From: an uncultured Geobacteraceae bacterium
GTDB taxonomy: Bacteria > Desulfobacterota > Desulfuromonadia > Geobacterales > Pseudopelobacteraceae
DNA: 64,000 nucleotides
Direction: 5' to 3'
NCBI GenBank assembly: GCA_903939115.1
Contig: CAJAFV010000056.1
Coordinates: 106,396-170,395, forward strand
The notes beneath the pieces were generated by a model. It worked only from the letters and a program-made list of their open reading frames with translations. It did no database searches and was not told where the DNA came from. This document shows positions 17,859 through 26,806 of the stretch, piece by piece. The position numbers were made by a program, and so were the translations under genes. Position 1 is the first letter of the stretch, and the number at the start of each line of letters is the position of its first letter.

Positions 17859-19556
17859 ATGGCCAGGATTGTCGTAGATCCGATTACCCGCATCGAGGGG
17901 CATCTCCGCATTGAAGCCGAGATTGAAGGGGGCTTTATAAAAGACGCCTGGAGTTCCGCCACCATGTTTCGTGGTATTGAAAAGATCCTGAAGGGGCGTG
18001 ACCCGCGTGATGCCTGGTTCTGGACGCAGCGTTTCTGCGGAGTCTGCACAACCGTTCATTCGATTGCTTCAGTCCGGGCGGTTGAAGATGCGCTTAAAAT
18101 CAAGATCCCGCCAAACGCCCAGCTGATTCGAAATATCATCATGGGTATCCAGAATGTGCAGGATCATGTCATCCATTTCTATCACCTCCATGCACTTGAC
18201 TGGGTTGATATCACATCAGGCCTGAAAGCCGACCCGACTAAAACTGCAGCCCTTGCCGCGTCACTGTCCGATTGGCCCAATAACTCGGCCACCTACTTTA
18301 AGGCGATTCAGGACAAGGTAAAGGCGTTTGTTGCGTCCGGTCGACTGGGCCCTTTTGCCAACGCGTACTGGGGTCACCCCGCCTATAAACTGCCGCCTGA
18401 AGCAAACCTCATGGCGACTGCCCATTATCTTGAAGCGCTTGAATGGCAAAAGGATGTCATCAAAATTCACGCGATTCTCGGGAGTAAGAACCCGCATCCG
18501 CAATCGTTCCTCGTCGGTGGTATGTCAATCCCGATCGATCCTGATTCCCAGAATGCTCTCAACGCGGACAAGCTGATGGAAATCAAGCGTCTGCTGAAAA
18601 AGGCGCAGGACTTCGTCGAGAAAGTGTACATCCCTGATCTGCTGGCAGTTGCCTCCTTTTACAAAGAGTGGGCGGCAATCGGTGGTGGTCTCGGAAATTA
18701 TATGTCGTACGGTGAATTCCCGGATGCCAACGGCAACCTCTGGTTTCCTTCCGGTGCCCTGCTCGACAAGGATCTTTCCAAAGTCATCAAGATTGACCAG
18801 GGCAAAATAGCCGAATATGTTGATCATTCCTGGTTTGAAAACAGCGCTGGAGCCGGAAAAGGTCTGCATCCGTATGAAGGTGAAACGGAAGTGCGCTATA
18901 CCGGCCCGAAACCTCCATACACAAATCTTGATACCAACGCGAAATATTCATTTGCCAAGTCTCCGCGCTATGAAGAGAAAGCGATGGAGGTTGGCCCTCT
19001 GGCACGCATTCTGGTCGCCTATGCGTCCGGTCACAAAGAGACCAAGGCGGTTGTCGATCTGGTGCTCGGCAAGTTGGGGGTCGGTGCTCCGGCGCTCTTC
19101 TCAACGCTTGGGCGTACCGCTGCCCGCGGGATTGATGCCCTGTTGATTGCCCAGCAGACACCAAAGTGGCTTGATGAATTAATCGGCAATATTTCCAAGG
19201 GTGATTATCGTATCCATAATAATGAGAGCTGGGACCCATCCACCTGGCCGGTTGAAGCGAAAGGGTACGGCTTCCACGAAGCACCCCGTGGCGCTCTTGG
19301 TCACTGGATCAAGATCAAGGATCAAAAGATTCTCAACTATCAGGCCGTTGTTCCTTCAACCTGGAACTCGTCTCCGCGTGACGCCAAAGGGCAGCGCGGC
19401 GCGTATGAAGCAGCTCTGGTTGGTACGCCGGTGGCCGATGCAAACAAGCCGCTTGAAATTCTGCGCACCATTCACTCCTTTGACCCCTGTATGGCCTGCG
19501 CAGTCCATGTGATGGATGTTGACGGCAATGAAGTGGTCAAGGTCAAGGTGTCCTAG
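17859..19556 (+). CDS. [NiFe] hydrogenase large subunit
   Basis: The 565-aa catalytic subunit starts MARIVVDPITRIEGHLRIE. It has the L1 motif RFCGVCTTVHSIASVRAVE and the L2 motif DPCMACAVHV, together supplying the four Cys that hold Ni-Fe(CN)2CO. Fifteen residues follow the conserved His region and should be removed by a maturation endopeptidase after nickel insertion. No such protease is encoded in the operon. The protein would be co-exported with the Tat-bearing small subunit and oxidise H2 in the periplasm. RBS is AAGGAGG. Confidence 0.95.
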   Translation: MARIVVDPITRIEGHLRIEAEIEGGFIKDAWSSATMFRGIEKILKGRDPRDAWFWTQRFCGVCTTVHSIASVRAVEDALKIKIPPNAQLIRNIIMGIQNVQDHVIHFYHLHALDWVDITSGLKADPTKTAALAASLSDWPNNSATYFKAIQDKVKAFVASGRLGPFANAYWGHPAYKLPPEANLMATAHYLEALEWQKDVIKIHAILGSKNPHPQSFLVGGMSIPIDPDSQNALNADKLMEIKRLLKKAQDFVEKVYIPDLLAVASFYKEWAAIGGGLGNYMSYGEFPDANGNLWFPSGALLDKDLSKVIKIDQGKIAEYVDHSWFENSAGAGKGLHPYEGETEVRYTGPKPPYTNLDTNAKYSFAKSPRYEEKAMEVGPLARILVAYASGHKETKAVVDLVLGKLGVGAPALFSTLGRTAARGIDALLIAQQTPKWLDELIGNISKGDYRIHNNESWDPSTWPVEAKGYGFHEAPRGALGHWIKIKDQKILNYQAVVPSTWNSSPRDAKGQRGAYEAALVGTPVADANKPLEILRTIHSFDPCMACAVHVMDVDGNEVVKVKVS

Positions 19557-19566
19557 GAGGGTAACC

Positions 19567-20232
19567 ATGCCTAATCAAGCAAAATTCAAACGCTATATAT
19601 GGGAGCTTCCGGTCCGCTGGTCCCACTGGACCAATGTCCTCTCCATCGTAATCCTTGCTCTTACCGGTTTTTTTATCGGTAATCCGGTTTCTTTTGGCGG
19701 TTCAGCGTCAGATTTTACCATGGGGTGGATACGGTTTGTTCATTTTACCGCAGCTTACGCGTTTGCGGTCAGCGTCCTTTCCCGTATTATCTGGTCGCTC
19801 ATCGGTAATGAATATGCCGGATGGAAAGCATTCTTCCCTTTTCTGACTGCCGGGGGAAGAGAGAAAATGGTCAAGATGCTCCGCTATTATATGTTCGTGG
19901 ACAAGGAAGTCCCCGAAACAGTCGGGCATAACCCTTTGGCGACGACGGCTTATTTCGCTCTTTTCATGTTGTATATTCTGATGATTCTGACCGGATTTTC
20001 GCTGTATGCCGAACACGCTCCGAACGGGGTCATGCACAAATCGCTCGGATTCATGTACTCCCTCTTCAGCAACCAGGGGATGCGTCTTGCCCATCACGTC
20101 AGTATGTGGATGATCTTCGGTTTTATCATCAACCATATCTACAGCGCCTGGTTGATGGACATCAAGGAGCATGGCAGTGAAATATCCAGTATGTTCAGTG
20201 GCTATAAATTTACGGTAAAAAAAGAGAAGTAG
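19567..20232 (+). CDS. Ni/Fe-hydrogenase b-type cytochrome subunit
   Basis: The 221-aa membrane protein starts at the ATG at 19567, 5 nt after GGAGGG; an upstream in-frame extension is the tail of the large-subunit gene in another frame. Four transmembrane segments are visible, with His residues in VRWSHWTNV, RFVHFTAAYAF, RLAHHVSMW and IINHIYSAW as candidate haem ligands. This matches the CybH/HyaC family that passes electrons from the hydrogenase to quinone. A terminator follows 28 nt later. Confidence 0.92.
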   Translation: MPNQAKFKRYIWELPVRWSHWTNVLSIVILALTGFFIGNPVSFGGSASDFTMGWIRFVHFTAAYAFAVSVLSRIIWSLIGNEYAGWKAFFPFLTAGGREKMVKMLRYYMFVDKEVPETVGHNPLATTAYFALFMLYILMILTGFSLYAEHAPNGVMHKSLGFMYSLFSNQGMRLAHHVSMWMIFGFIINHIYSAWLMDIKEHGSEISSMFSGYKFTVKKEK

Positions 20233-20260
20233 TCCGGCGGGAAAAATATAATGCGTAAAG

Positions 20261-20292
20261 CGGGGCATATCAGATTGTATGCCCCGTTTTTT
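20261..20292. terminator. Terminator between the convergent hydrogenase and efflux operons
   Basis: A 9-bp stem, CGGGGCATA (20261-20269) with TATGCCCCG (20278-20286), and an 8-nt loop are followed on the plus strand by six T. It ends the hydrogenase operon and touches the last codon of the emrB-like gene, so it may act in both directions. Confidence 0.85.
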
Positions 20293-21847
20293 AATGCCCT
20301 GTGCTCCCTTCTTCTGCGTGTGAAGGTCGCTTCAGCAGGAACAGCAGCGGGATAATGATCAGAAAGGCGAGGCCGATGATAAAGAAAATGCGGTTGAAAG
20401 CGAGAGCGCCAGCCTGTTGCCTGACGGCCCCGTACATCATCCCAAGCGCCTTGGTATCTGCTTCTGATGCGGTGATTCCCTTTGATACCAGCGCCTGTTT
20501 CAAGCCCTCAAAGCGCATCTGCCAGACCGGATTGTAGGGATTGACGTTGGCGACCAGGCTTGTCTGGTAAAACTGCTGGTAGCGGGTGAGTAGCGTTGCC
20601 GCTATGGCGATGCCGATGCTGCCGCCGATATTGCGCAGCAGGCTGAACATGCCGGTGGCATTCCCCATCTCTTCCCGGGAGATAGAGGCGAGCGTAACGG
20701 TCGTAAGCGGCACAAAGATCATCGCCAGACCAAAGCCGAGGACGATACGCGGCCAGGTATAATTCCAGAACGCTCCCTGCAGATTAAGCCCCTGCATGAT
20801 AAACATCGATGTGGCACCGAGCAGCAGCCCGAAAAATATAATTTTTCGTCCATCCCGCGAGGCCAGTGCCGCTCCGACCAGCGGCATGGTGATGAGTGTC
20901 GCTATGCCGCCCGGAGCCATGACCATGCCGGCGTCGGTGGCCGAGTAGCCCATCAGGTTCTGCAGGAACAGCGGTATCAGCATGATTGAGCTGTAGAGGG
21001 CGAAACCGACAACGAACATGATCAGATTTCCTGCCGAAAAAGAGACGTTTTTGAACAGGCGCAGGTTGATGATCGGATGTTTGTGGGCCAGCTCCACCCA
21101 GACCAGTGCTATCAGGGAAACGATGGTAATGATGCTGAAGGTGATAATAAAAGGTGAATTAAGCCAATCTTCCTGCTGACCTTTGTCCAGCACCACCTGC
21201 AACGACCCCATGCTGACCACCAGCAGAAAAATCCCCCAATAATCGATCTTGAGGGCGCTCGCTTTCTGGCGCAGATAGTCGGGATCAAAAATAAAAAAAG
21301 CGCACATAACCATGGCAATGATGCCGATCGGCAGGTTGATGTAAAAGATCCAGCGCCAGCTCATATTATCGGTTATCCAGCCACCAAGCGCAGGGCCGAC
21401 AATCGGGCCGAACATGGCGCCCACTCCGAATATTGCCATTGCCATACCGCGTTGATGCGGCGGGAACGTCTCCATCAGGATCGCCTGGCTTATCGGGATC
21501 AGGGCGCCGCCGGCCGCCCCCTGAAGAATCCGGAAAAATATCAGCGTTGCCAGGTTGGGCGAGGCACCGCAGAGCAGCGATGCCAGTGTGAACAGCACGA
21601 TGCAGGTCATCAGAAAGCGCTTGCGGCCGAACACGCGGGAGAGCCAGCCGGTCATCGGAAGTATTACGGCATTGGCAACAAGGTATGATGTTAATACCCA
21701 GGTAACCTCGTCAGTTCCGGCGTTAAGACTCCCCTGCATATGCGGCAGGGCCACGTTGGCGACCGAAGTGTCGATGATTTCCATAATGGCGGGGAGCATG
21801 ACGGTGATCGTGATCAGCCATTTATTTATGGTTTTATCTGCGCTCAT
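20291..21847 (-). CDS. emrB: DHA2-family MFS drug:H+ antiporter (EmrB type)
   Basis: The 518-aa protein has 14 predicted membrane segments and the DHA2 signatures WVLTSYLVANAVILPMTGWL (motif D1 region), GRKRFL (motif A) and GPALGGWITDNMSWRWIFYI (motif C). It would export drugs or organic compounds through the inner membrane. Its start overlaps the emrA stop by 4 nt. It is the last gene of marR-tolC-emrA-emrB. Confidence 0.92.
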   Translation of the reverse strand: MSADKTINKWLITITVMLPAIMEIIDTSVANVALPHMQGSLNAGTDEVTWVLTSYLVANAVILPMTGWLSRVFGRKRFLMTCIVLFTLASLLCGASPNLATLIFFRILQGAAGGALIPISQAILMETFPPHQRGMAMAIFGVGAMFGPIVGPALGGWITDNMSWRWIFYINLPIGIIAMVMCAFFIFDPDYLRQKASALKIDYWGIFLLVVSMGSLQVVLDKGQQEDWLNSPFIITFSIITIVSLIALVWVELAHKHPIINLRLFKNVSFSAGNLIMFVVGFALYSSIMLIPLFLQNLMGYSATDAGMVMAPGGIATLITMPLVGAALASRDGRKIIFFGLLLGATSMFIMQGLNLQGAFWNYTWPRIVLGFGLAMIFVPLTTVTLASISREEMGNATGMFSLLRNIGGSIGIAIAATLLTRYQQFYQTSLVANVNPYNPVWQMRFEGLKQALVSKGITASEADTKALGMMYGAVRQQAGALAFNRIFFIIGLAFLIIIPLLFLLKRPSHAEEGSTGH

Positions 21848-22935
21848 TTAAACGGATTCAATTCCTTCAGGACTTCACCGCTGGTCCTGCCGGTCAGTAC
21901 GACCGGAATGACACTCATGCCGATCCGCAGCAAACGCTCAGTATCAGAGCTCCTGTCGATGGTTATCTTGACCGGTACCCGCTGGATGACTTTTACATAG
22001 TTACCGGTGGCGTTTTCCGGCGGCAGCAGTGAAAATGCCGCACCCGTTCCGGCCATTATGCTGTCTATCGTACCGTTGAAAGTTCTGCCCGGATACGCAT
22101 CCACGGTGAATTCGACTTTTTGGCCCGGTTTGAGCCAGGTGATCTGGCGCTCCTTGTAGTTGGCCGTGATCCAGGTCTCATGAAGCGGCACCAGCGCCAG
22201 CAGGGGCTGACCGGCCTGAATGTTGACACCCTCTTCAACCGATTTCCGGGTGACGTAACCATCCTGCACGGCATATATCTTTGTGTATGAAAGCTGCAGT
22301 TCCGCCTCGTCCAGCATCGCTTTACGCTGCAGAATTTTAGCCTTGCTGCCGCTCTTGACGATCAGTCCGGCATCGGCCTGCGCTCTTCTGAGTGTCTCTT
22401 GCGCCTCTTTCAGCTCTGCTGCAGAGACCACTCTGGCGGTTGTTGCACGATCAAGCTGCTCTTTCGGCAGCACATCGCGGCTGAAGAGTTTTTCGGCGCG
22501 ACCCTGATCCACCACTGCCTGTTCAAAGCGGGCTTGTGCCGATTGCACAGCCGCTCGTGCGCCCTCGACCTTCATCTGTTCACCGCTCTGCTCATTTTCG
22601 GCAATGCCGACTCCGGCGGCAGCCTTGGCAATCTGCAGCTGATAGTCCCGCCGGTCGATTTCGAGAAGCAGATCGCCCCGTTTGACAAGCTGGTTGTCTT
22701 TGACCAGCAGACGGGCCACCGTTCCGGGAACTTTTGATGATACCGGTACTACGTGGGCATCAATAAAGGCATTGTCCGTTTCAATATGGGTTTTGCTTGA
22801 GATGAACATGTTCAGGCCGAGCCATACTCCAACTAAAATGATGGTCAGCAGGATGACCAATCCTTTGATTCTTTTGCTGCCGGCCTGTTTTGGTGCGGTC
22901 TCTGATTCTGCCGGTACTGTTGTTTCTTCTGCCAT
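21844..22935 (-). CDS. emrA: Periplasmic adaptor (HlyD/EmrA family)
   Basis: The 363-aa protein has one N-terminal membrane helix (VILLTIILVGVWLGLNMFI), a biotinyl-lipoyl-like half motif (HVVPVSSKVPGTVARLLV), a coiled-coil hairpin in the middle and a second lipoyl half with the EmrA motif DGYVTRKSVEEGVNIQAGQPL. It would bridge EmrB and the TolC-like channel encoded in the same operon. A ribosome site (GGAGGATAT) precedes the ATG. Confidence 0.92.
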   Translation of the reverse strand: MAEETTVPAESETAPKQAGSKRIKGLVILLTIILVGVWLGLNMFISSKTHIETDNAFIDAHVVPVSSKVPGTVARLLVKDNQLVKRGDLLLEIDRRDYQLQIAKAAAGVGIAENEQSGEQMKVEGARAAVQSAQARFEQAVVDQGRAEKLFSRDVLPKEQLDRATTARVVSAAELKEAQETLRRAQADAGLIVKSGSKAKILQRKAMLDEAELQLSYTKIYAVQDGYVTRKSVEEGVNIQAGQPLLALVPLHETWITANYKERQITWLKPGQKVEFTVDAYPGRTFNGTIDSIMAGTGAAFSLLPPENATGNYVKVIQRVPVKITIDRSSDTERLLRIGMSVIPVVLTGRTSGEVLKELNPFK

Positions 22936-22957
22936 ATATCCTCCGGTGTATTAAACG

Positions 22958-24229
22958 TTACAATTCTCCGCGTGCGCTCTGCAGTCGTGCTACTGCAACC
23001 TGATAGTCGTAAAGAGCCCGATAATGCTCGGTTTTGGCTTGTGTTGACAGCGTTTGGGCATCAAGCACTTCCGTCGCGGTGCCAACCCGCTCCTGATAGC
23101 GTTCGCGGTTAATCCGGAGATTTTCATCACTCTGCCTGATTGCCGCTTCTGATACTCCGATTCGTTCCCTGGCGATAGTTGCATCATTGCGCGCTGTCGC
23201 GATTTCCAGCAGGGCACGCTGGTTTGCCAGGCGAAGGGCATCCTGCTGGCGTGACCGCTGCTTTACCGCTTTGCCCCGCGCAGCATCGGCAGCAAAACCA
23301 TCGAAAAGGTTGATTCGAATTCCGAGCGTTGCCGAAAAAATCGCCTGCTCCCGGACCCTGTCATTCTGAATGTAATCCATTCCCAATCGGGTATAGATCT
23401 CAGGCAGATAGTGTTCCCTGTTCTCCTGTACTTCATAGCCGCGAGCCTCAAGTACCTGCTTCTGGGCCAGTATGTCGTGACGGTTGCCGGCTGTGTCGCT
23501 GTCACTCACCCCGGTCTGCCCGGTACTGTTGACTGCGGTTGCCTCGTCAAGTTCCCCACGAAAATCGGGTGGGGTGCCGGTTAGAAAATTAAGCAGCAGC
23601 CAGCTGTTCTCCTGTCTGTTGAACAGCGTTAACTGTTTCTGCAGAGCAGAGGCGAGGCGCACATCTGCCTGCAGGACATCATTGCGGGTTACGGTCCCCT
23701 CCTCAAGCAGCACCTGCGCAACACGCCGGTGCTCCGTTATCTGAGTGACCTCCTCACCCGCAGCCCGAGTCAGTTTCCCCGCCTCAAGAACTCTGAAATA
23801 CGCTTCTATCACCTGCAGGGCGACATCGCCCCTGGTGAACTTAAAACCCTGAGATGCGGCTTCCGTGTACGCGTTCTCCTTCTGGATCCGGGCATCACGG
23901 CGTCCAAAATCGTAGATGGTGTAGGATGCGCCAATTCCGGCAAAAGCATAATTCGCTTCCTGGGTTTCTGCAACGGCTCCCCCCAGCTTTACCGCCTGCG
24001 GCTTCATCTGCATCGTGTAGCCACCTTGGACATCAACGCGCGGGTAAGCGGCAACAGACGCAATCTGGCTGTTTTCTTCAGCAATGCGACTCTCCCAGGA
24101 AGCGCTTCTTAGAGCAGGATTGTTCTCGTCAGCTTTCTGCAGGCAATCCTGCAGAGAAAGCGGCGCCCCCCAGGCGTAGGGTGCCACGGTGAAGCAGATA
24201 AAGAGCAGACTAGCATGAAGGAGTTTCAT
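22958..24229 (-). CDS. TolC-family outer membrane efflux channel
   Basis: The 423-aa precursor starts at the ATG at 24229, preceded by GGAGG, and begins with a signal peptide (LLHASLLFICFTVAPYAWGA). The mature part shows the duplicated TolC pattern: LQDCLQKADENNPALRSA, YTIYDFGRRDAR, then LFDGFAADAARGKAVKQR and YQERVGTATEVLDAQTLS. It completes a tripartite pump with EmrA and EmrB. Its start lies inside the 3' end of marR (20-nt overlap), so it is probably translated from the same transcript. Confidence 0.9.
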   Translation of the reverse strand: MKLLHASLLFICFTVAPYAWGAPLSLQDCLQKADENNPALRSASWESRIAEENSQIASVAAYPRVDVQGGYTMQMKPQAVKLGGAVAETQEANYAFAGIGASYTIYDFGRRDARIQKENAYTEAASQGFKFTRGDVALQVIEAYFRVLEAGKLTRAAGEEVTQITEHRRVAQVLLEEGTVTRNDVLQADVRLASALQKQLTLFNRQENSWLLLNFLTGTPPDFRGELDEATAVNSTGQTGVSDSDTAGNRHDILAQKQVLEARGYEVQENREHYLPEIYTRLGMDYIQNDRVREQAIFSATLGIRINLFDGFAADAARGKAVKQRSRQQDALRLANQRALLEIATARNDATIARERIGVSEAAIRQSDENLRINRERYQERVGTATEVLDAQTLSTQAKTEHYRALYDYQVAVARLQSARGEL

Positions 24230-24653
24230 ACACCCTCCGTTCTCCGCGCAAAATTTCCAGCATGCGCTTGAGCTCTTTACACTCATCACTATTCAGCCCC
24301 GAGGTGAATCTGGCGAGCGTCCGTTCGGCGCATGCGGTCAGGGTGCTTTCCATATTTTTCCCCTGCTCCGTAAGGTAAATTTTGTACGACCTGCGATCCT
24401 GCGGGTGTTGCCGGCGTTCAAGCAGGCCGTTTCGTTCCAGTCTGTCGATAAGCCCCCCGACGGTGGAACGATCAATCTGCCCCTTTTCCGACAGCTCTAC
24501 CTGTGTCAGGCCGTCCTGTTGCCAGAGGAACGAGAGCAGGGCGAACTGCGGTGGAGTGAGGTCATACGATTCAATCTCTTCCCTCATGATGGCCCAGGCC
24601 CGCTGGTATCCCTTTGACAGCAGAAATCCGATACTATGTTCAATGTCATACAT
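24210..24653 (-). CDS. MarR-family transcriptional regulator of the efflux operon
   Basis: The 147-aa winged-helix protein has the MarR recognition region (LTQVELSEKGQIDRSTVGGL, IDRLERNGLLERR) and wing (HPQDRRSYKIYLTEQG). It is the first gene of the efflux operon. It most likely represses the promoter just upstream until a pump substrate binds. The inducing ligand cannot be read from the sequence. Confidence 0.9.
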   Translation of the reverse strand: MYDIEHSIGFLLSKGYQRAWAIMREEIESYDLTPPQFALLSFLWQQDGLTQVELSEKGQIDRSTVGGLIDRLERNGLLERRQHPQDRRSYKIYLTEQGKNMESTLTACAERTLARFTSGLNSDECKELKRMLEILRGERRVYETPSC

Positions 24654-24676
24654 ACGTTAGTCCCTCGTTATAAAGT

Positions 24677-24713
24677 ATTATCGTTGTTATACAGATAATA
24701 TGTGTACTGTCAA
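24677..24713 (-). promoter_or_regulatory. Promoter and probable MarR operator of the efflux operon
   Basis: On the minus strand TTGACA (24708-24713) and TATAAC (24686-24691) are 16 nt apart. The inverted repeat ATTATC-N11-GATAAT (24677-24682 and 24694-24699) straddles the -10, a good position for repression by the dimeric regulator encoded 24 nt downstream. Confidence 0.65.
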
Positions 24714-24751
24714 TATTTAAAGCGTTTACAAGAGCTGCAGGTTTGCATAAT

Positions 24752-25216
24752 ATGGCCAATTCTATGAATGAACCTTACACTCTTATTATCCGCGGTATGA
24801 CCAGCGCTGACCTCGATGCTGTCCTGACTATTGAGCAGGCATCGTTTTCAGCTCCGTGGTGCCGGGACCATTTTGAACACGAAATAACGGCACCACATTC
24901 GTTCCCGTCTGTGGCCGAGTATAACGGTATGGTCGTTGGGTATGTCTGTCTGATGTCATTATTCGAGGAAGCGCAGATTCTGGATATTGCCGTTGTACCG
25001 GAACAGAGGGGGAGGGGTATTGCACAACTGCTGATGGATCATGCCGTAGCCGTAGCGCGGGAAAAAGAGGCGGAACTGCTGGCACTCGAAGTGCGTGCAT
25101 CAAATAGAGCGGCCATTGCCCTTTACGAACGGTGTGGTTTTGTCCGTACCGGTGTCCGTCTCAATTATTATGAAGGCAGGGATGATGCGGTGTTGATGGC
25201 AAAAAACTTGAAATAG
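24752..25216 (+). CDS. rimI: Ribosomal-protein-alanine N-acetyltransferase RimI
   Basis: The GNAT-family protein (154 aa from this start) has the N-terminal pattern LDAVLTIEQASFSAPWCRDHF, typical of RimI, the acetyl-CoA loop VPEQRGRGIAQLLM and ASNRAAIALYERCGFVRTGVR with YYEGRDDAVLM at the end. It acetylates the N-terminus of ribosomal protein S18. The start is uncertain: ATG 24752 or 24764, or the TTG at 24743. It is divergent from the efflux operon. Confidence 0.88.
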   Translation: MANSMNEPYTLIIRGMTSADLDAVLTIEQASFSAPWCRDHFEHEITAPHSFPSVAEYNGMVVGYVCLMSLFEEAQILDIAVVPEQRGRGIAQLLMDHAVAVAREKEAELLALEVRASNRAAIALYERCGFVRTGVRLNYYEGRDDAVLMAKNLK

Positions 25217-25272
25217 CCAGGTCTATCGGTAGAACATAAAGCAAATAGGCGCGAGCCCGGTGTGATTTCTAC

Positions 25273-25312
25273 TTGACCTCCCGACAGTAATCCGTCTATT
25301 TTGTAATTACAA
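25273..25312 (+). promoter_or_regulatory. mazEF promoter with palindromic operator
   Basis: TTGACC (25273-25278) and TATTTT (25297-25302) are 18 nt apart. The perfect 12-bp palindrome TTGTAATTACAA (25301-25312) covers the end of the -10 and the predicted start point, the right place for MazE/MazEF autorepression. Confidence 0.6.
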
Positions 25313-25337
25313 TGTATCCCCATCCAGGAGGTGCTTC

Positions 25338-25583
25338 ATGCACGCACACCTTGTTTCTATTGGCAATTCAAAGGGTATACGCATACCGTCAGTGCTTTTG
25401 CGTCAGTACAATATGCAGGATGAGGTTGAAATATGTCCGGGCAAAGGCGAGATCATCATTCGTCCGATAACCCGAACGCCGCGCGAAGGGTGGGACAGCG
25501 CTTTTGCCGCCATGCATCTGAATGGTGACGATGCATTATTGATCGATGACGCCTTGGATCTGGAGACGTGGGAGTGGAAGTAA
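25338..25583 (+). CDS. mazE: MazE-type antitoxin (AbrB fold)
   Basis: The 81-aa protein begins HLVSIGNSKGIRIPSVLL, the swapped-hairpin DNA-binding domain of MazE/AbrB, then EVEICPGKGEIIIRPI. The C-terminal acidic tail (LIDDALDLETWEWK) would bind and block MazF. AGGAGG precedes the ATG. The mazF start lies inside its last codons. Confidence 0.92.
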   Translation: MHAHLVSIGNSKGIRIPSVLLRQYNMQDEVEICPGKGEIIIRPITRTPREGWDSAFAAMHLNGDDALLIDDALDLETWEWK

Positions 25584-25897
25584 GTCAATACCACATCTAT
25601 CTTGTCAATCTCGATCCTACCGTTGGGCATGAGATCAAAAAGACCCGCCCCTGTCTTGTCGTCTCACCACTCGAAATGAATGCCCATCTCAAAACCGTCA
25701 TGATCGCACCTATGACAACCAAATCTCATGCGTATCCAAGCCGGGTAACGCTTCGTTTTGAAGGAAAACAGGCGTGGATTGTTCTCGATCAGATCAGGAC
25801 TGTTGATCGTGTGCGCCTGGTCAAGGAACTTGGCACGCTTGATCTTCGCCATATCCGAAAAGTAAAAGATATAATTCGAGAAATGCTGGTTGATTAG
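25574..25897 (+). CDS. mazF: MazF/PemK-type mRNA interferase toxin
   Basis: The 107-aa protein has HIYLVNLDPTVGHEIKKTRPCLVVSP (the catalytic Arg region), MIAPMTTKS and IVLDQIRTVDRVRL, the MazF core. I chose GTG 25574, 8 nt after GGAG, giving a 10-nt overlap with mazE; the GTG at 25568 would be only 2 nt from that site. It cleaves mRNA at short specific sequences. Confidence 0.92.
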   Translation: MEVSQYHIYLVNLDPTVGHEIKKTRPCLVVSPLEMNAHLKTVMIAPMTTKSHAYPSRVTLRFEGKQAWIVLDQIRTVDRVRLVKELGTLDLRHIRKVKDIIREMLVD

Positions 25898-25916
25898 ATG
25901 CGAGTTCAAAGGCTAA

Positions 25917-25962
25917 TCCCCCTCAATCCCCTTTAGACCTGCTTTATCAAGGGGGAGGCAAT
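25917..25962. repeat. Dispersed repeat fragment before pyrK
   Basis: The stretch has the CCCCCTCAATCCCCTTT...AAGGGGGAGG form, a head-and-tail palindrome of the same style as the insert at 10382-10450. It sits in the 87-nt gap between mazF and pyrK. Confidence 0.5.
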
Positions 25963-25984
25963 TAAATAGCAAGGAGAACCAGTA

Positions 25985-26803
25985 ATGCAGTTTACCGCGA
26001 TGATTCTGTCGAATGTTGAAGTCTCTCCAGGATATTGGCGGATGCGCATGACCGCACCGCCTGAATGTGCCTCGGCACGTCCCGGCCAGTTTGTCATGGT
26101 ACGTGTCAACGGTGCCATTGACCCGCTGCTGCGTCGTCCTTTCGGCATCTTTGATATCGGCAGCTACACCCCCGCCCAGAGCGGTGCCCATCCACAGCCG
26201 TATATGGAAATGCTCTACCGGGTGGTGGGGAAGGGGACCGCGATGCTGTCGGCGCTGCATGGTTCTGACCTGCTCGACATACTTGGCCCGCTCGGCAAAG
26301 GTTTTGACCTCGGTGCGCCGGATGAAGAGAAGCTTATCGTCGGCGGAGGGGTAGGGCTGGCGCCTCTCTATCTGCTGGCAAAAGAGCTGATTAAAGAATC
26401 AAAGGTCAGGCTCTTTGCCGGTGGGCGAACAAGGGATGACATTCTCTGCATTACTGAATTCGAACGGTTGGGGGTTGAGTGCTATACCGCTACTGAAGAT
26501 GGTTCTCTCGGGGAGTGCGGTCTGGTGACAGAGGCGCTGTTGAGGAGGCTTGATCAGATGCAGGGGGGAGCAACGATCTATGCCTGCGGTCCTCACGGCA
26601 TGCTGAACGCCGTGGCCGGAATCGCCGCGGAACGCTCTATTCCCTGTCAGGTGTCGCTGGAGGGGTATATGGCGTGCGGTGTCGGCGCCTGCCTCGGCTG
26701 CGTTGCCCCGGGGCGCTCCCATTCTCCGGAAACTCCTGACTTCCGTTGCGTCTGTACCGAGGGCCCGGTTTTTGAAGCGGGCGAACTGAAGTGGAGGGAA
26801 TGA
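25985..26803 (+). CDS. pyrK: Dihydroorotate dehydrogenase B, electron-transfer subunit
   Basis: The 272-aa protein has a FAD domain (RPGQFVMVRV, LLRRPFGIF), an NAD-binding domain (VGGGVGLAPLYLLAKEL) and a C-terminal [2Fe-2S] site with four Cys in ACGVGACLGCV and FRCVCTEGPVF. It carries electrons from dihydroorotate oxidation to NAD+. AAGGAGAACC precedes the ATG, and pyrD follows after 3 nt. The pair makes the heterotetrameric class 1B enzyme of pyrimidine synthesis. Confidence 0.95.
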   Translation: MQFTAMILSNVEVSPGYWRMRMTAPPECASARPGQFVMVRVNGAIDPLLRRPFGIFDIGSYTPAQSGAHPQPYMEMLYRVVGKGTAMLSALHGSDLLDILGPLGKGFDLGAPDEEKLIVGGGVGLAPLYLLAKELIKESKVRLFAGGRTRDDILCITEFERLGVECYTATEDGSLGECGLVTEALLRRLDQMQGGATIYACGPHGMLNAVAGIAAERSIPCQVSLEGYMACGVGACLGCVAPGRSHSPETPDFRCVCTEGPVFEAGELKWRE

Positions 26804-26806
26804 TAC

